From: Herpetosiphonaceae bacterium
Lineage (GTDB): Bacteria; Chloroflexota; Chloroflexia; Chloroflexales; Kallotenuaceae
Direction: 5' to 3'
Length of the DNA: 64,000 bases
Assembly (NCBI GenBank): GCA_013821605.1
Contig: JACDGP010000007.1
Location: 1 to 64,000 of the forward strand
Below, piece after piece: positions 1 to 8,690 of this stretch. Under the pieces are notes generated by a model. It ran no database searches, was not told the DNA's origin, and saw only the letters and a list, made by a program, of their open reading frames with translations. How positions within the stretch are numbered: the first letter of the stretch is position 1; each line of letters starts with the position of its first letter. A program made the translations under genes and the position numbers.

Positions 1-593
1 CCTCGTATGATGCCATCGACCATATTCGTAATGGTCCCGACTGGCAAAAGAATGTCGTCAATTACTCAAACTTCCTTCAGGATGCCCAAGCTGGCACGTT
101 GCCGGCAGTCAGTTGGTTGGTTCAGCCGACCAGTGTGAGCGATCATGCACCCCAAAGTGTCTGTGCCGGTGAGAATTGGACGGTACAGCAGATCGATGCC
201 ATCATGAACAATCCTACCTTATGGGCCAACACCGCCATTATTCTGGTCTGGGATGATTTCGGCGGCTTTTATGACCATGTCGTCCCGCCCAAAGGTCCGA
301 ATGGTCAGATCATGTATGGACTACGCGTGCCCGGGATTGTGATTTCGCCCTACTCGAAATCTACATTGGTCCATGGGGTCAACCACGTCATGTATAGTTT
401 CTCATCAATGTTGAAGATGGTGGAAGACAACTGGACGCTGCCGCCCTTGACCGACATGGACGGAACCGCCAACAGCTTGATGCTCACACAGGACTTCAAT
501 CAAACGCCGTTGCCACCCCTGCCGCTGGACAGGCGCGTCTGCCCTCGAACCCCTGGGCCAGCGCCCGCACCCGATGCCGGAGCTGGCGACTAA
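1..593 (+). CDS. Secreted phosphoesterase (phospholipase C / acid phosphatase family), 5' part outside window
   Basis: Only the C-terminal ~197 residues are present; the reading frame is already open at base 3 and ends at TAA 591-593. It is a close paralogue of the next gene and aligns to it at a constant offset of 1477 bases from the first base on. It carries the conserved DDFGGFYDH segment (metal or phosphate site region in the PF04185 phosphoesterase family) and the HGVNHVMYSF segment near the C-terminus. The family hydrolyses phospholipids or phosphomonoesters outside the membrane; the true substrate cannot be told. The ORF-track start at 99 is an internal Met, not a real start. Family call is sure; substrate is not. 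Confidence 0.85.
   Translation, partial: SYDAIDHIRNGPDWQKNVVNYSNFLQDAQAGTLPAVSWLVQPTSVSDHAPQSVCAGENWTVQQIDAIMNNPTLWANTAIILVWDDFGGFYDHVVPPKGPNGQIMYGLRVPGIVISPYSKSTLVHGVNHVMYSFSSMLKMVEDNWTLPPLTDMDGTANSLMLTQDFNQTPLPPLPLDRRVCPRTPGPAPAPDAGAGD
294..497 (+). repeat. Near-identical tract shared by the tandem phosphoesterase genes (second copy 1771-1974)
   Basis: By eye, bases 294-497 and 1771-1974 (204 bp) differ at one position only (CAC versus CAT in the NHV codons), whereas the flanking homologous stretches of the same two genes differ at many positions. This mosaic pattern points to recent gene conversion between the copies. Confidence 0.8.
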
Positions 594-651
594 TGGCAGA
601 GTACCCGACCAACCCGCATTCGAACCGAGCGTTCACGGCTTAACTACCACT

Positions 652-668
652 ATAGGACATTATCCTAT
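652..668. promoter_or_regulatory. Inverted repeat ATAGGA-N5-TCCTAT upstream of the second phosphoesterase
   Basis: ATAGGACATTATCCTAT is a 6-bp perfect inverted repeat with a 5-base spacer, 20 bases before the chosen ATG at 688. It could be an operator or a small 5'UTR hairpin. No regulator is identified. Confidence 0.35.
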
Positions 669-687
669 GAAACTGGGAGCGAAAGTT

Positions 688-2070
688 ATGGAGCATTCCC
701 CCATCCACGTCCGTCCGGTATCTCGTCTCATGGTCGTGCTCGTCCTGCTCCTGGTCGTCGTTGTGAGTCTGCTAGGGTGGTCGCCCACCGCTGCACGGCC
801 TGCCCTACCTACTACACCAATGCTGACCACTGGAGCGGTGCAGCCGCCTGCCAGCACCACACCAATCCAGCATATCGTGATTATGGATAAGGAAAATCGC
901 ACCTTTGATAACTACTTCGGCACCTTCCCAGGGGCTAATGGGACCACCACCTATACCGGCACCGATGGCCTCCGCCATACCCTCAACCACCAGCCGGACC
1001 ACTTGTCTGGCGACATTTCGCATTCTCATCCTGACTTCATTAACGCAATCGATAATGGCAAAATGGATAAGTTCTCGCAAATACTGGGAGCCATTCAGAA
1101 TGGCGTCGATGAGGCTGACTCCCAGCTGTATCAGGAGGACCTCCCCAAATACTGGAAGTATGCCCAGAACTTCACCTTAACCGATAATTTCTATTCGAGT
1201 GTTCAGGGTGCGAGCTTCGCCAACCATCTCTGGTCGATCGCGGCAGAAGCTGACGATGTCGACGGTGTTCCAAAATGTACCTTACCGTGCAGGCTTGCGC
1301 AGCGCTGGGGCTGTGACTCGGTAGCGAGCACGCTGGTAGAAGAGCGTCACGCGGACGGTACGATCGACAAGGTGTTTCCATGTTTCAACTTCCCCACGCT
1401 TGGTGATTCGCTGGACGCTGCTGGTCTCTCGTGGAAGTATTACACGCCCGACTACAACAAGCCCGGCTATATCTGGTCCTCGTATGATGCCATCGACCAT
1501 ATTCGTAATGGTCCCGACTGGCAAACCAACATCGTCAACTACGCAAACTTCCTTCAGGATGCCCAAAACGGGACGCTACCAGCCGTCAGTTGGTTGGTTC
1601 AGCCCACCAGCGTGAGCGATCATGCACCCCAAAGTGTCTGTGCCGGTGAGAACTGGACGGTGCAGCAGATCAACGCCATCATGAACAACCCCACCTTGTG
1701 GCCTAACACGGCGATTATCCTGACCTGGGATGATTTCGGCGGTTTCTATGATCACGTCCTCCCACCGCCCGGTCCGAATGGTCAGATCATGTATGGACTA
1801 CGCGTGCCCGGGATTGTGATTTCGCCCTACTCGAAATCTACATTGGTCCATGGGGTCAACCATGTCATGTATAGTTTCTCATCAATGTTGAAGATGGTGG
1901 AAGACAACTGGACGCTGCCGCCCTTGACCGACATGGACGGAACCGCCAACAGCTTGATGCTCACACAGGACTTCCGTCAAACACCGTTGCCACCCCTACC
2001 ACTCAACAAGCGCGTCTGCCCTCGAACCCCCGGTCCAGCGCCGGCACCCGACGCTGGAGATGGCGACTGA
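688..2070 (+). CDS. Secreted phosphoesterase (phospholipase C / acid phosphatase family)
   Basis: A 460-residue protein when started at ATG 688, which has GGGAG eight bases upstream; ATG 667 and the track start 574 are alternatives, but 574 overlaps the previous gene. The N-terminus has a long hydrophobic stretch (VVLVLLLVVVVSLLGW) acting as signal peptide or anchor. Near residue 69 is the family hallmark ENRTFDNYFGTFPG (ligand of the metal/phosphate centre, usually ENRSFDHYFG), near residue 348 DDFGGFYDH, and later a histidine-containing HGVNHVMYSF. This is the PF04185 phosphoesterase family, secreted enzymes that remove phosphate or head groups from phospholipids or phosphomonoesters. It lies in tandem with a paralogue and may serve phosphate scavenging; substrate unknown. 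Confidence 0.88.
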   Translation: MEHSPIHVRPVSRLMVVLVLLLVVVVSLLGWSPTAARPALPTTPMLTTGAVQPPASTTPIQHIVIMDKENRTFDNYFGTFPGANGTTTYTGTDGLRHTLNHQPDHLSGDISHSHPDFINAIDNGKMDKFSQILGAIQNGVDEADSQLYQEDLPKYWKYAQNFTLTDNFYSSVQGASFANHLWSIAAEADDVDGVPKCTLPCRLAQRWGCDSVASTLVEERHADGTIDKVFPCFNFPTLGDSLDAAGLSWKYYTPDYNKPGYIWSSYDAIDHIRNGPDWQTNIVNYANFLQDAQNGTLPAVSWLVQPTSVSDHAPQSVCAGENWTVQQINAIMNNPTLWPNTAIILTWDDFGGFYDHVLPPPGPNGQIMYGLRVPGIVISPYSKSTLVHGVNHVMYSFSSMLKMVEDNWTLPPLTDMDGTANSLMLTQDFRQTPLPPLPLNKRVCPRTPGPAPAPDAGDGD

Positions 2071-2075
2071 GGATT

Positions 2076-3305
2076 ATGTCGAATACCACCACTGATAACG
2101 ATCTAGCAACCATTGATGGAATGGCAGCGGTACAAACGATTCTCCGGGTGCTCCAGCGGATTACAGGCATGCGCATCGCGCTGGTGGCACGGGTCACAGA
2201 GGACGCATGGACCGCCTATGCCGTCCTAGACGAAGCCAATTTTGGGCTAAAGCCCGGCGACCAGTTAGAGCTGCAAACCACCTATTGAAGTGAAGTTCAG
2301 GGTGCGGTCGCACCCCTTCGTGTTAATCAAGCGAGCCAGGATCCGCGTTTTCGCGAGCATCCTGGCTTGCTACTGCACGGCATCGAAAGCTATATTGGCG
2401 TACCCTTGAATCGTCGGGACGGCAGCTACTTCGGCACCCTATGCGCCCTTGATCCTCAGGCGATGAACCTGTCTGATGCAGATTTCGAGGTCTTTCAGCT
2501 TTTATCACAGCTCATTTCGTTCGAGTTGGAAGCAGACGAGCAGCGGCGCAAGCGGGAGGCTGAAAAGCGTGCCTTGGAAGACATCATTGCCATCGCAGCT
2601 CACGATTTGCGGCAACCACTTGCCGTCCTTTCGGGGCGAGCAGAGCTACTGACGCGCCAAGTCCGGCGGGGGGCCACGACCGAGCAACTGCTCGACGGTC
2701 TCAACGGCATCGTGGCACAGGTGCGGCGTGCAACACGCCTCAGCGAAGCACTCCTTGATGTCGCCCAGATCGAGATGGGCGGTTTTACCGTGTCGGCGGC
2801 GCACTTCGATCTCATTGAGATGGTACGGCAGGCAGTTGAGGATGCTCAAACCTCAGCGCCGGCCCATACATTTTTATTGGATACTCCGGCAACCCTGCTC
2901 ATCTGGGGCGACGAGCGGCGGCTTGGTGAGGTCGTGCATAATCTGCTCGATAACGCCGCGAAATACACAGCCCCCGACTCGGGTCCTGTCGTGTTATCAA
3001 TCGCCGTGCTTGATACGCCGGAGCGGCCGCAGCGCACACGCCTGTGTGTGCGTGATCATGGTCGCGGCGTAGGGGACGATGCGCTGGGTCGCCTCTTTGA
3101 GCGCCAGTATCGCGCCCCTGACGCGACGAGGCAGGGTGTCAGAGGGACGGGGCTGGGCTTATATATCGTGCGCCAAATTGTGGAGGCACACGGTGGTAGT
3201 GTCTGGGCTGAACATGTGGATGGAGGCGGACTGAGGGTTTGTCTTGACCTACCCATGAACGTAGATACAGAGGGTGGCAATGCACATCATCGACCTGCGG
3301 CCTGA
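2076..3305 (+). CDS. GAF-domain sensor histidine kinase with one in-frame TGA (candidate selenocysteine codon)
   Basis: The ORF track splits this gene (2076-2288 and 2367-3305), but both pieces are in the same frame and the sequence between them is fully open apart from TGA 2286-2288 at codon 71. Read through, residues ~20-150 form a GAF domain: LELQTTY-(TGA)-SEVQ, then DPRFREHP and SYIGVPLNRRDG. GAF kinases of this kind usually have Cys in 'TT.C.EI/VR', exactly at the TGA. The C-terminal half is a complete kinase: H-box AAHDLRQPLAVL, N-box LLDNAAKYT, G1 DHGRGVG, F-box LFERQYR, G2 GTGLGLYIVRQI. No membrane segment, so a cytosolic sensor. Either the TGA is decoded as selenocysteine (see the hairpin entry) or the gene is a nonsense pseudogene with otherwise intact domains. 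No response regulator is adjacent. Confidence 0.8.
2286..2315 (+). promoter_or_regulatory. Candidate bacterial SECIS: in-frame TGA plus hairpin with GGTC loop
   Basis: TGA is at 2286-2288. After 11 bases comes GGGTGC (2300-2305), tetraloop GGTC (2306-2309) and GCACCC (2310-2315), a perfect 6-bp stem. Bacterial SECIS elements lie inside the coding region just after the UGA, with a short apical loop containing conserved G and U. From memory, E. coli fdhF has GGUC in its loop at almost the same distance. The bulged U of the E. coli element is not seen. A chance GC-rich hairpin is the alternative. Confidence 0.5.
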
Positions 3306-3834
3306 AGACCTTGCCGCACGGGAACAAGTAGCACAGTTGTTGGTCGACATTTTCCCCCAAGCCTGGCCAGACATGGGTGCGGCGGGGGACGAGGTCAATG
3401 CGTCCCTCGCGCCAGATCGTGTAAGCCGGGTAGCCATGGATGGGCAACAAGCAGTTGTCGGTTGGATCGGCGGCATTCGGCAATACGATGGCCATGTTTG
3501 GGAACTGCATCCGCTCGTCGTACGGCAAGATCGGCGCGAGCAGGGTATCGGTCGAGCGTTAGTGGGCGATTTGGAGGAGCGCGTCCGTGAGCGCCATGGC
3601 CTGACGGTGTGGCTTGGCACAGACGACGATGCCGATCAAACCACCCTAAGCGGTGTTGATCTGTACTCCAACGTCGGTGCGCATATTGCCGGCATCCGGA
3701 ACCTCGCACGCCACCCCTACGAATTCTATCAAAAGCTAGGGTACGTGATTGTGGGCGTGCTGCCCGACGCCAACGGCATCGGCAGGCCTGACATCTACAT
3801 GGCCAAGCCGGTGTGGCGCTCGGGATCGACGTAG
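3280..3834 (+). CDS. GNAT acetyltransferase, aminoglycoside 6'-N-acetyltransferase type I-like
   Basis: About 184 residues starting at ATG 3280 with GAGGG six bases upstream, so it begins inside the last 26 bases of the kinase gene and is probably translationally coupled. The track start 3274 is a GTG. The N-acetyltransferase fold is seen in ELHPLVVRQDRREQGIGRAL (acetyl-CoA pyrophosphate loop, Q/R-x-x-G-x-G/A) and C-terminal YEFYQKLGYVIVGV. The overall pattern, including WIGGIRQYDGHVWELHPLVV, LGTDDD and PDANGIGRPDIYMAK, matches AAC(6')-I-like enzymes of Bacillus-type genomes as I remember them. Such enzymes transfer acetyl from acetyl-CoA to the 6'-amine of aminoglycosides, but chromosomal relatives may have other amine substrates. 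Its 3' end overlaps the convergent WYL gene by 40 bases. Confidence 0.75.
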   Translation: MHIIDLRPEDLAAREQVAQLLVDIFPQAWPDMGAAGDEVNASLAPDRVSRVAMDGQQAVVGWIGGIRQYDGHVWELHPLVVRQDRREQGIGRALVGDLEERVRERHGLTVWLGTDDDADQTTLSGVDLYSNVGAHIAGIRNLARHPYEFYQKLGYVIVGVLPDANGIGRPDIYMAKPVWRSGST

Positions 3835-4772
3835 AGCTGCTGCAAACGCTTCACCTCATCCACCACCATCTGACGCAGGGTCGCTGGCTCTAAGACCTGC
3901 GCCGAGGCACCCCAACCGAGCACCCATTGCAGGACCTCGCGCTCCTGACGAACGTGCAAGGTCAGGAGTAAACCATCGGTCCGCTCTTCTTCACCAACCA
4001 CAAAAAAGGAACGTGCCTCCCGGACCCAGCGCGCCACAGCCGGCGAGAAAAGTACGCGCACCACGACGCTACGTGCCGGGTCAATACTGCTTTGCTCGAG
4101 CTCAAGCTGCTCCGGTGGCTCGAAGGTACGGGTGAGGAGCGTGAGCTGCTGCATGCGCTCTAAGCGAAAATTGCGCCTGTCTTGTCGCAGGTGACAGTAC
4201 GCCACCAAATGCCAGACCCCACTCACCTGGACCAGAGCATATGGGTCGGCCTCACGAATAGGAGGACCCGTCGTATCGTCCGCACCAAAGCGTGCTGTGT
4301 AGCGGAAGCGCACCGTGCGCCGCTCGTTGATGGCCCGCCGCAAGTCGGCCAGCACTGCGACCGTCGCAGTTTGCAGCGCGGTAGGGGGGATGATAAAGCG
4401 GATCTGCTCGCGCAGTGCATCGACCTGCTCACGCAGTCGCTCCGGCACGACGGCTCGAATCTTACGTTCAGCCGACTGGGCCGCCAGGCGGTAGGCAGCG
4501 TCAAAGTTTTGGGCCATAACGTCACTGCCCAACAGCAGCATCATCGCCTCATCGCTCGTGAAGCGTAACGGTGGTAAAAAGTAGCCTTCAACCAGCGAGT
4601 AGCCCTGGCCGGGCGCAGCCACCACCGGTACTCCAGCCTCACACAGGGCCTGAATATCACGATAAACGGTCCGCTTACTGATCTCGAAGGTGGCGGCGAG
4701 GTCTTCGGCGCGCTGCCGCCGCTTGGCCTGTAATTCGAGCACGATTGCCAGGAGCCGGTCGGTGCGATTCAT
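3795..4772 (-). CDS. HTH (DeoR-like) plus WYL-domain transcriptional regulator
   Basis: From the Met of MNRTDRLLAIV the protein is 325 residues; the longer track start (4826) would place the start region inside a palindrome and is less likely. Residues ~1-60 form an HTH_11 winged helix (RAEDLAATFEISKRTVYRDI). Residues ~135-220 are the WYL domain (RFRYTARFG, EADPYALVQVSGVWHLVAYC), an Sm-like ligand or nucleic-acid sensing fold, followed by a WCX-like C-terminal part (ARSFFVVGEEE). WYL regulators commonly control defence, stress or catabolic genes in response to ssDNA or small ligands. The neighbouring catalase lies upstream on the same strand. A perfect 14-bp inverted repeat lies just upstream of the start. 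Confidence 0.85.
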   Translation of the reverse strand: MNRTDRLLAIVLELQAKRRQRAEDLAATFEISKRTVYRDIQALCEAGVPVVAAPGQGYSLVEGYFLPPLRFTSDEAMMLLLGSDVMAQNFDAAYRLAAQSAERKIRAVVPERLREQVDALREQIRFIIPPTALQTATVAVLADLRRAINERRTVRFRYTARFGADDTTGPPIREADPYALVQVSGVWHLVAYCHLRQDRRNFRLERMQQLTLLTRTFEPPEQLELEQSSIDPARSVVVRVLFSPAVARWVREARSFFVVGEEERTDGLLLTLHVRQEREVLQWVLGWGASAQVLEPATLRQMVVDEVKRLQQLYVDPERHTGLAM

Positions 4773-4787
4773 GGTCCATCCATTGAA

Positions 4788-4823
4788 ATGGCGACACAGG
4801 TTTAATGCTACCTGTGTCGCCAT
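4788..4823. promoter_or_regulatory. Perfect 14-bp inverted repeat between katE and the WYL regulator
   Basis: ATGGCGACACAGGT (4788-4801), 8-base loop, ACCTGTGTCGCCAT (4810-4823). On the minus strand it lies just after the catalase stop and ~16 bases before the WYL start codon. It could be the katE terminator (the following T-run is weak, TTTCAATGG) or an operator for WYL autoregulation. Confidence 0.6.
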
Positions 4824-4845
4824 CACTGGGAGAGCTGGCTTTAAG

Positions 4846-6993
4846 CTAGGCCGGAATCAGCTCTTTAAGACGATTCCAGTCGCGATGCTGGGCTACCGCC
4901 GCAATGAACTGCTTGATCACCGCCTGGACATCAGCAGCCGATGGCTCGGGCGTATGAGCCGCCGTTGCTTGGAGACTCGCTTCAGCCGCTGGTGTCGGGA
5001 TCTGCGTCGCCGCCAACAGGTTAGCACCGGCCCCGGTCGCACCGATGGCTTTGCCATGCTTATAGGCTTCGTTGAGAAAATGAACTGCATCACCTTGCCG
5101 CTTCAGCGCATCCGCATTTTCCGCACCGCCCGGCACAATCACCGCATCGTACATGATCGAGCCGCCACTGGTAATAAACGTTGCGTCAGGGACGATATCC
5201 TTACCGTCGCTGCTCTTAATCGGGCTCAGGAACTTCGACACGATTTGTGAACGTGCTCCCGCAGCTTTGAGGGCTGCTTGAATCTCCGTCAACTCGGCCA
5301 AATCAACGCCGTCCATGGCGAGGATCGCAATACGGCGCGTCTTAATCGTATCCTTGACGGTATCCAGCATGCTGAGACCCGGCGCTTTGCGGATATTGCT
5401 CGGATCGGTGGGCGGAGGGCTATCGAAGGTAGCTGCGACACCGATGCCATACGCCACTTGCACCGCTAGGTCGCGATTGATCCTGGCGAGCAAAGCAATC
5501 ATGCGCTCGCGAATCGCTATGACTTGAACCTTGCCCAACTCGAACTGGAGCGCTTCAGCGATATGCTCCTGTTCCACCGTCGACATGCTGTTCCAGAACA
5601 AGGTTGCCTGACTGAAATGATCACCAAAGGTCTCGCTACGCACACGCACTTTCGGTCCTTCGACCTGTGCTGGATAGCTGACATAGCCCCGCAAATTCTC
5701 CGGCGATTGCATGGGACAGCCACCGCCCAGTGAGTTTGGCTCGTAGGCCACCCGGCCCTTGTTGATCTCGTACCGCATCTTGCCATCACGCTGGTTGTTA
5801 TGCACCGGCGCCACCGGCTTGTTGATCGGCAATTCGGCGAAGTTTTGCCCAATGCGCGTAATCTGCGTATCAATGTACGAGAATAAGCGGCCCTGCAGCA
5901 GCGGATCATTACTAAAGTCAATCCCAGGAACGACATGGCCCGGATGAAATGCCACCTGCTCCGTTTCTGCAAAGAAGTTGTCTGGATTACGATTCAACGT
6001 CAGCTTACCGATGCGCTGGGCCGGTACCAGGTCTTCTGGCCAGATTTTCGTTGCATCCAGGATATCGAAATCAAACTTGAACTCATCCTCCTCTGCCAGC
6101 AGTTGCACCCCAAATTCGTACTCGGGGTAGTCACCGTTTTCGATCGCTTCCCACAGATCGCGGCGATGGAAATCAGGATCCTTGCCAGCGATCTTCTGAG
6201 CCTCGTCCCAGGCCAGTCCATGCACGCCAAGCAAGGGCTTCCAGTGGAACTTAACGAAGGTCGATTTACCCTGATCGTTGACGAAGCGGAAGGTATGAAT
6301 GCCGAAGCCTTCCATCATCCGCAGGCTGCGCGGGATCGCGCGGTCCGACATAACCCACATCATCATATGCATCGACTCTGGCACCAGCGAGATGAAGTCG
6401 TAGAAGGTATCGTGCGCCGAAGAGGCCTGGGGGATTTCGTTATGCGGTTCCGGCTTGACGGCATGGATCAGATCGGGAAATTTGATCGCATCCTGAATGA
6501 AAAAGACCGGAATGTTGTTGCCGACGAGGTCAAAGTTACCGTCTGCCGTATAGAAGCGTGTCGCCCAGCCTCGCACGTCGCGTGCTGTATCGGCCGAGCC
6601 ACGGAAGCCGGCGACGGTCGAGAAGCGCACAAACACCGGCGTTTTGACCGCCGGATCTTGCAAAAAGGCTGCCTTGGTATACGGTGCCATCGATTCATAG
6701 ACCTGGAAAAAGCCATGTGCGCCCGAGCCACGCGCGTGGACGACGCGCTCTGGAATGCGCTCGTGATCAAAGTGGGTAATCTTTTCCCGAAACACGAAGT
6801 CTTCCAGCAAGGTTGGCCCGCGCGCACCTGCCCGCAGCGAATTCTGATTATCGCTGATGCGAGTACCATGATTCGTCGTTAGATGCTCACCTGGTTCGAC
6901 ACGTGCAGCATCTAGTTGCTGGTCTTTACTTTGCTCGTTTATGCTAACGTGCCCATCTTCCTGATGCCCGTTTGTAGCGTTATGCCCATCCAT
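4846..6993 (-). CDS. katE: Large-subunit heme catalase (HPII type) with C-terminal DJ-1/GATase-like domain
   Basis: A 715-residue protein, the length of the HPII/KatE clade. It converts hydrogen peroxide to water and oxygen in the cytoplasm. Catalytic His is in [12 protein letters not shown] (about residue 86), distal Asn in [14 protein letters not shown] (about 160), and the heme-ligating Tyr in RLFSYIDTQ (about 373). From about residue 550 a flavodoxin/DJ-1-like domain ([27 protein letters not shown]) follows, typical of large-subunit catalases. The N-terminus has a polar His/Gln-rich extension. Start ATG 6991-6993 has AAGGA seven bases upstream. It is divergent from gnd; NADPH made by Gnd would suit oxidative-stress defence, although no common regulator site was identified. 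Confidence 0.95.
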   Translation of the reverse strand: MDGHNATNGHQEDGHVSINEQSKDQQLDAARVEPGEHLTTNHGTRISDNQNSLRAGARGPTLLEDFVFREKITHFDHERIPERVVHARGSGAHGFFQVYESMAPYTKAAFLQDPAVKTPVFVRFSTVAGFRGSADTARDVRGWATRFYTADGNFDLVGNNIPVFFIQDAIKFPDLIHAVKPEPHNEIPQASSAHDTFYDFISLVPESMHMMMWVMSDRAIPRSLRMMEGFGIHTFRFVNDQGKSTFVKFHWKPLLGVHGLAWDEAQKIAGKDPDFHRRDLWEAIENGDYPEYEFGVQLLAEEDEFKFDFDILDATKIWPEDLVPAQRIGKLTLNRNPDNFFAETEQVAFHPGHVVPGIDFSNDPLLQGRLFSYIDTQITRIGQNFAELPINKPVAPVHNNQRDGKMRYEINKGRVAYEPNSLGGGCPMQSPENLRGYVSYPAQVEGPKVRVRSETFGDHFSQATLFWNSMSTVEQEHIAEALQFELGKVQVIAIRERMIALLARINRDLAVQVAYGIGVAATFDSPPPTDPSNIRKAPGLSMLDTVKDTIKTRRIAILAMDGVDLAELTEIQAALKAAGARSQIVSKFLSPIKSSDGKDIVPDATFITSGGSIMYDAVIVPGGAENADALKRQGDAVHFLNEAYKHGKAIGATGAGANLLAATQIPTPAAEASLQATAAHTPEPSAADVQAVIKQFIAAVAQHRDWNRLKELIPA

Positions 6994-7262
6994 AATGTGA
7001 TCCTTAGCTTACGATTTGAAATCATCCTCCGTCCAATGTTCTCCTGGTAGAGTATGTTGCTCCTTTCGTTACGCTTACGTCACTACACCACCATGGAGCG
7101 TGGCGGGGTACTCAGGCAAAAGACACCCTGAGCAACTTTCACACCAAAAGAAGGGCGTCGTTGAACGCCTCTAACTGATAATTAGGTGATACGCCGGTTC
7201 CGCTCCATTTGCACCGGTACGCTACACTCCTAGCACACGTCCCCGCATAACTTGAGGTAGCT
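6994..7262. other. Divergent intergenic region katE / gnd
   Basis: 269 bases hold the start regions of both divergent genes. Ribosome sites are AAGGA for katE (minus strand) and GAGGT for gnd (plus strand). I could not assign a convincing -35/-10 pair on either strand, and saw no small ORF or strong palindrome. Confidence 0.4.
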
Positions 7263-8687
7263 ATGGAACAGAATGATGTTGGGTTGATCGGACTAGCAGT
7301 GATGGGCCAAAATTTGGCGCGCAACATTGCCAGCCGCGGCTTTCATGTCGCGGTCTATAATCGCACCACGTCCAAAACCACGGATTTTGTGGCAGCCCAT
7401 CCCGATCCTGGGATAACGCCAACCACCGACCTTAAAGAGTTCGTTGGCGCACTTAAATCACCCCGCCGGATCCTGCTAATGGTTCAAGCCGGTGATGCGG
7501 TGGATGCCACCATCGCGCAACTGCAGCCACTGCTTGATCCAGGCGACATTATCATCGATGGCGGCAACTCGCTTTTCCGCGATACGGAGCGGCGTACCAC
7601 CGCATTAGCAGACACCGGATTTAACTTCATGGGCGTTGGCGTGTCCGGCGGCGAAGAAGGCGCGTTGCATGGCCCCAGTATTATGCCCGGCGGTCCGCGC
7701 GAAGCGTACACACCGATGGAACCAATCCTAACGGCGATTGCGGCCCATGCACCTGATGGCACACCGTGTGTGGCCTACCTGGGACCACGTGGCGCTGGTC
7801 ATTATGTCAAAATGGTCCATAACGGCATCGAGTATGGCGACATGCAGCTGATTGCTGAAGCATATGATCTGCTTGCACATGGTGCCGGTCTGGACGCCCA
7901 AGCGCTGGCCGAAGTCTTTAACGAGTGGAACCAGGGCGAGCTTCAGTCCTTTTTGATCGAGATCACGGCGCATATCTTTACCACTGCCGATACTGAAACG
8001 GGGCGGCCGCTGGTAGATATGATTCTGGATACGGCTCAGCAAAAAGGCACGGGCAAATGGACCTCGCAAAATAGCTTCGACCTGGGCATCCCCATCCCCA
8101 CGATCAACGCCGCCGTTGAGGCGCGTATGATCTCGGCTCTTAAAGAGGAGCGGGTGGCTGCTGCCAAGAGTCTGACGCAACCGGAGCGCCACTTTAAGGG
8201 CGATCAACAAGCCCTTGTCGCAGCGGTACGAGCCGCCTTGTATGCCTCGAAGATCTGTGCCTATGCGCAGGGCATGGCACTATTGCGCGGTGCATCCAAC
8301 GAGTACCAGTACGATCTTGATCTCGGGATCGTGGCCTCCTTGTGGCGTGCCGGCTGTATTATCCGCGCCCGTTTTCTCGACGATGTCACTGCCGCCTTCC
8401 GTCGCCAGGCAGATCTACCCAATTTACTGCTTGACCACACCTTCGCGACGGCTATCGCGGAGCGGGATGCCCAATGGCGCTCGGCCCTTCAGACCGCAAC
8501 CGAGCTCGCCATCCCCACCCCGGCGATGAGTTCGGCGCTGGCCTACTACGATGCCTACCGTAGTGCTCGATTGCCGGCGAACTTGATTCAGGCCCAGCGT
8601 GATTATTTCGGAGCCCATACCTACCAACGTGTCGACAAGCCAGGCACCTTCCACACGGAATGGGCCGCCAACAACCAGGAGCACTAA
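7263..8687 (+). CDS. gnd: 6-phosphogluconate dehydrogenase (decarboxylating)
   Basis: 474 residues, the normal length of the dimeric enzyme. It oxidises 6-phosphogluconate to ribulose 5-phosphate plus CO2 with NADP+, the third step of the oxidative pentose phosphate pathway. Seen: Rossmann GLIGLAVMGQNLARN at the N-terminus with VYNRTTSK after strand 2 (NADP 2'-phosphate contact), DGGNSLFRDTERR, substrate loop GVSGGEEGALHGPS, and catalytic Lys in KMVHNGIEYGDMQ (about residue 182). The C-terminal KGTGKWTS and IRARFL-type segments are also present. GAGGT precedes ATG 7263 at good distance. The secreted BNR protein begins three bases after its stop, so the two may share a transcript although their functions are unrelated. 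Confidence 0.96.
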   Translation: MEQNDVGLIGLAVMGQNLARNIASRGFHVAVYNRTTSKTTDFVAAHPDPGITPTTDLKEFVGALKSPRRILLMVQAGDAVDATIAQLQPLLDPGDIIIDGGNSLFRDTERRTTALADTGFNFMGVGVSGGEEGALHGPSIMPGGPREAYTPMEPILTAIAAHAPDGTPCVAYLGPRGAGHYVKMVHNGIEYGDMQLIAEAYDLLAHGAGLDAQALAEVFNEWNQGELQSFLIEITAHIFTTADTETGRPLVDMILDTAQQKGTGKWTSQNSFDLGIPIPTINAAVEARMISALKEERVAAAKSLTQPERHFKGDQQALVAAVRAALYASKICAYAQGMALLRGASNEYQYDLDLGIVASLWRAGCIIRARFLDDVTAAFRRQADLPNLLLDHTFATAIAERDAQWRSALQTATELAIPTPAMSSALAYYDAYRSARLPANLIQAQRDYFGAHTYQRVDKPGTFHTEWAANNQEH

Positions 8688-8690
8688 CTC

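Noticed and set aside
5935-6882. Plus-strand 315-codon ORF
   Set aside because: Lies wholly opposite katE, whose catalase motifs are certain; no domain pattern or ribosome site.
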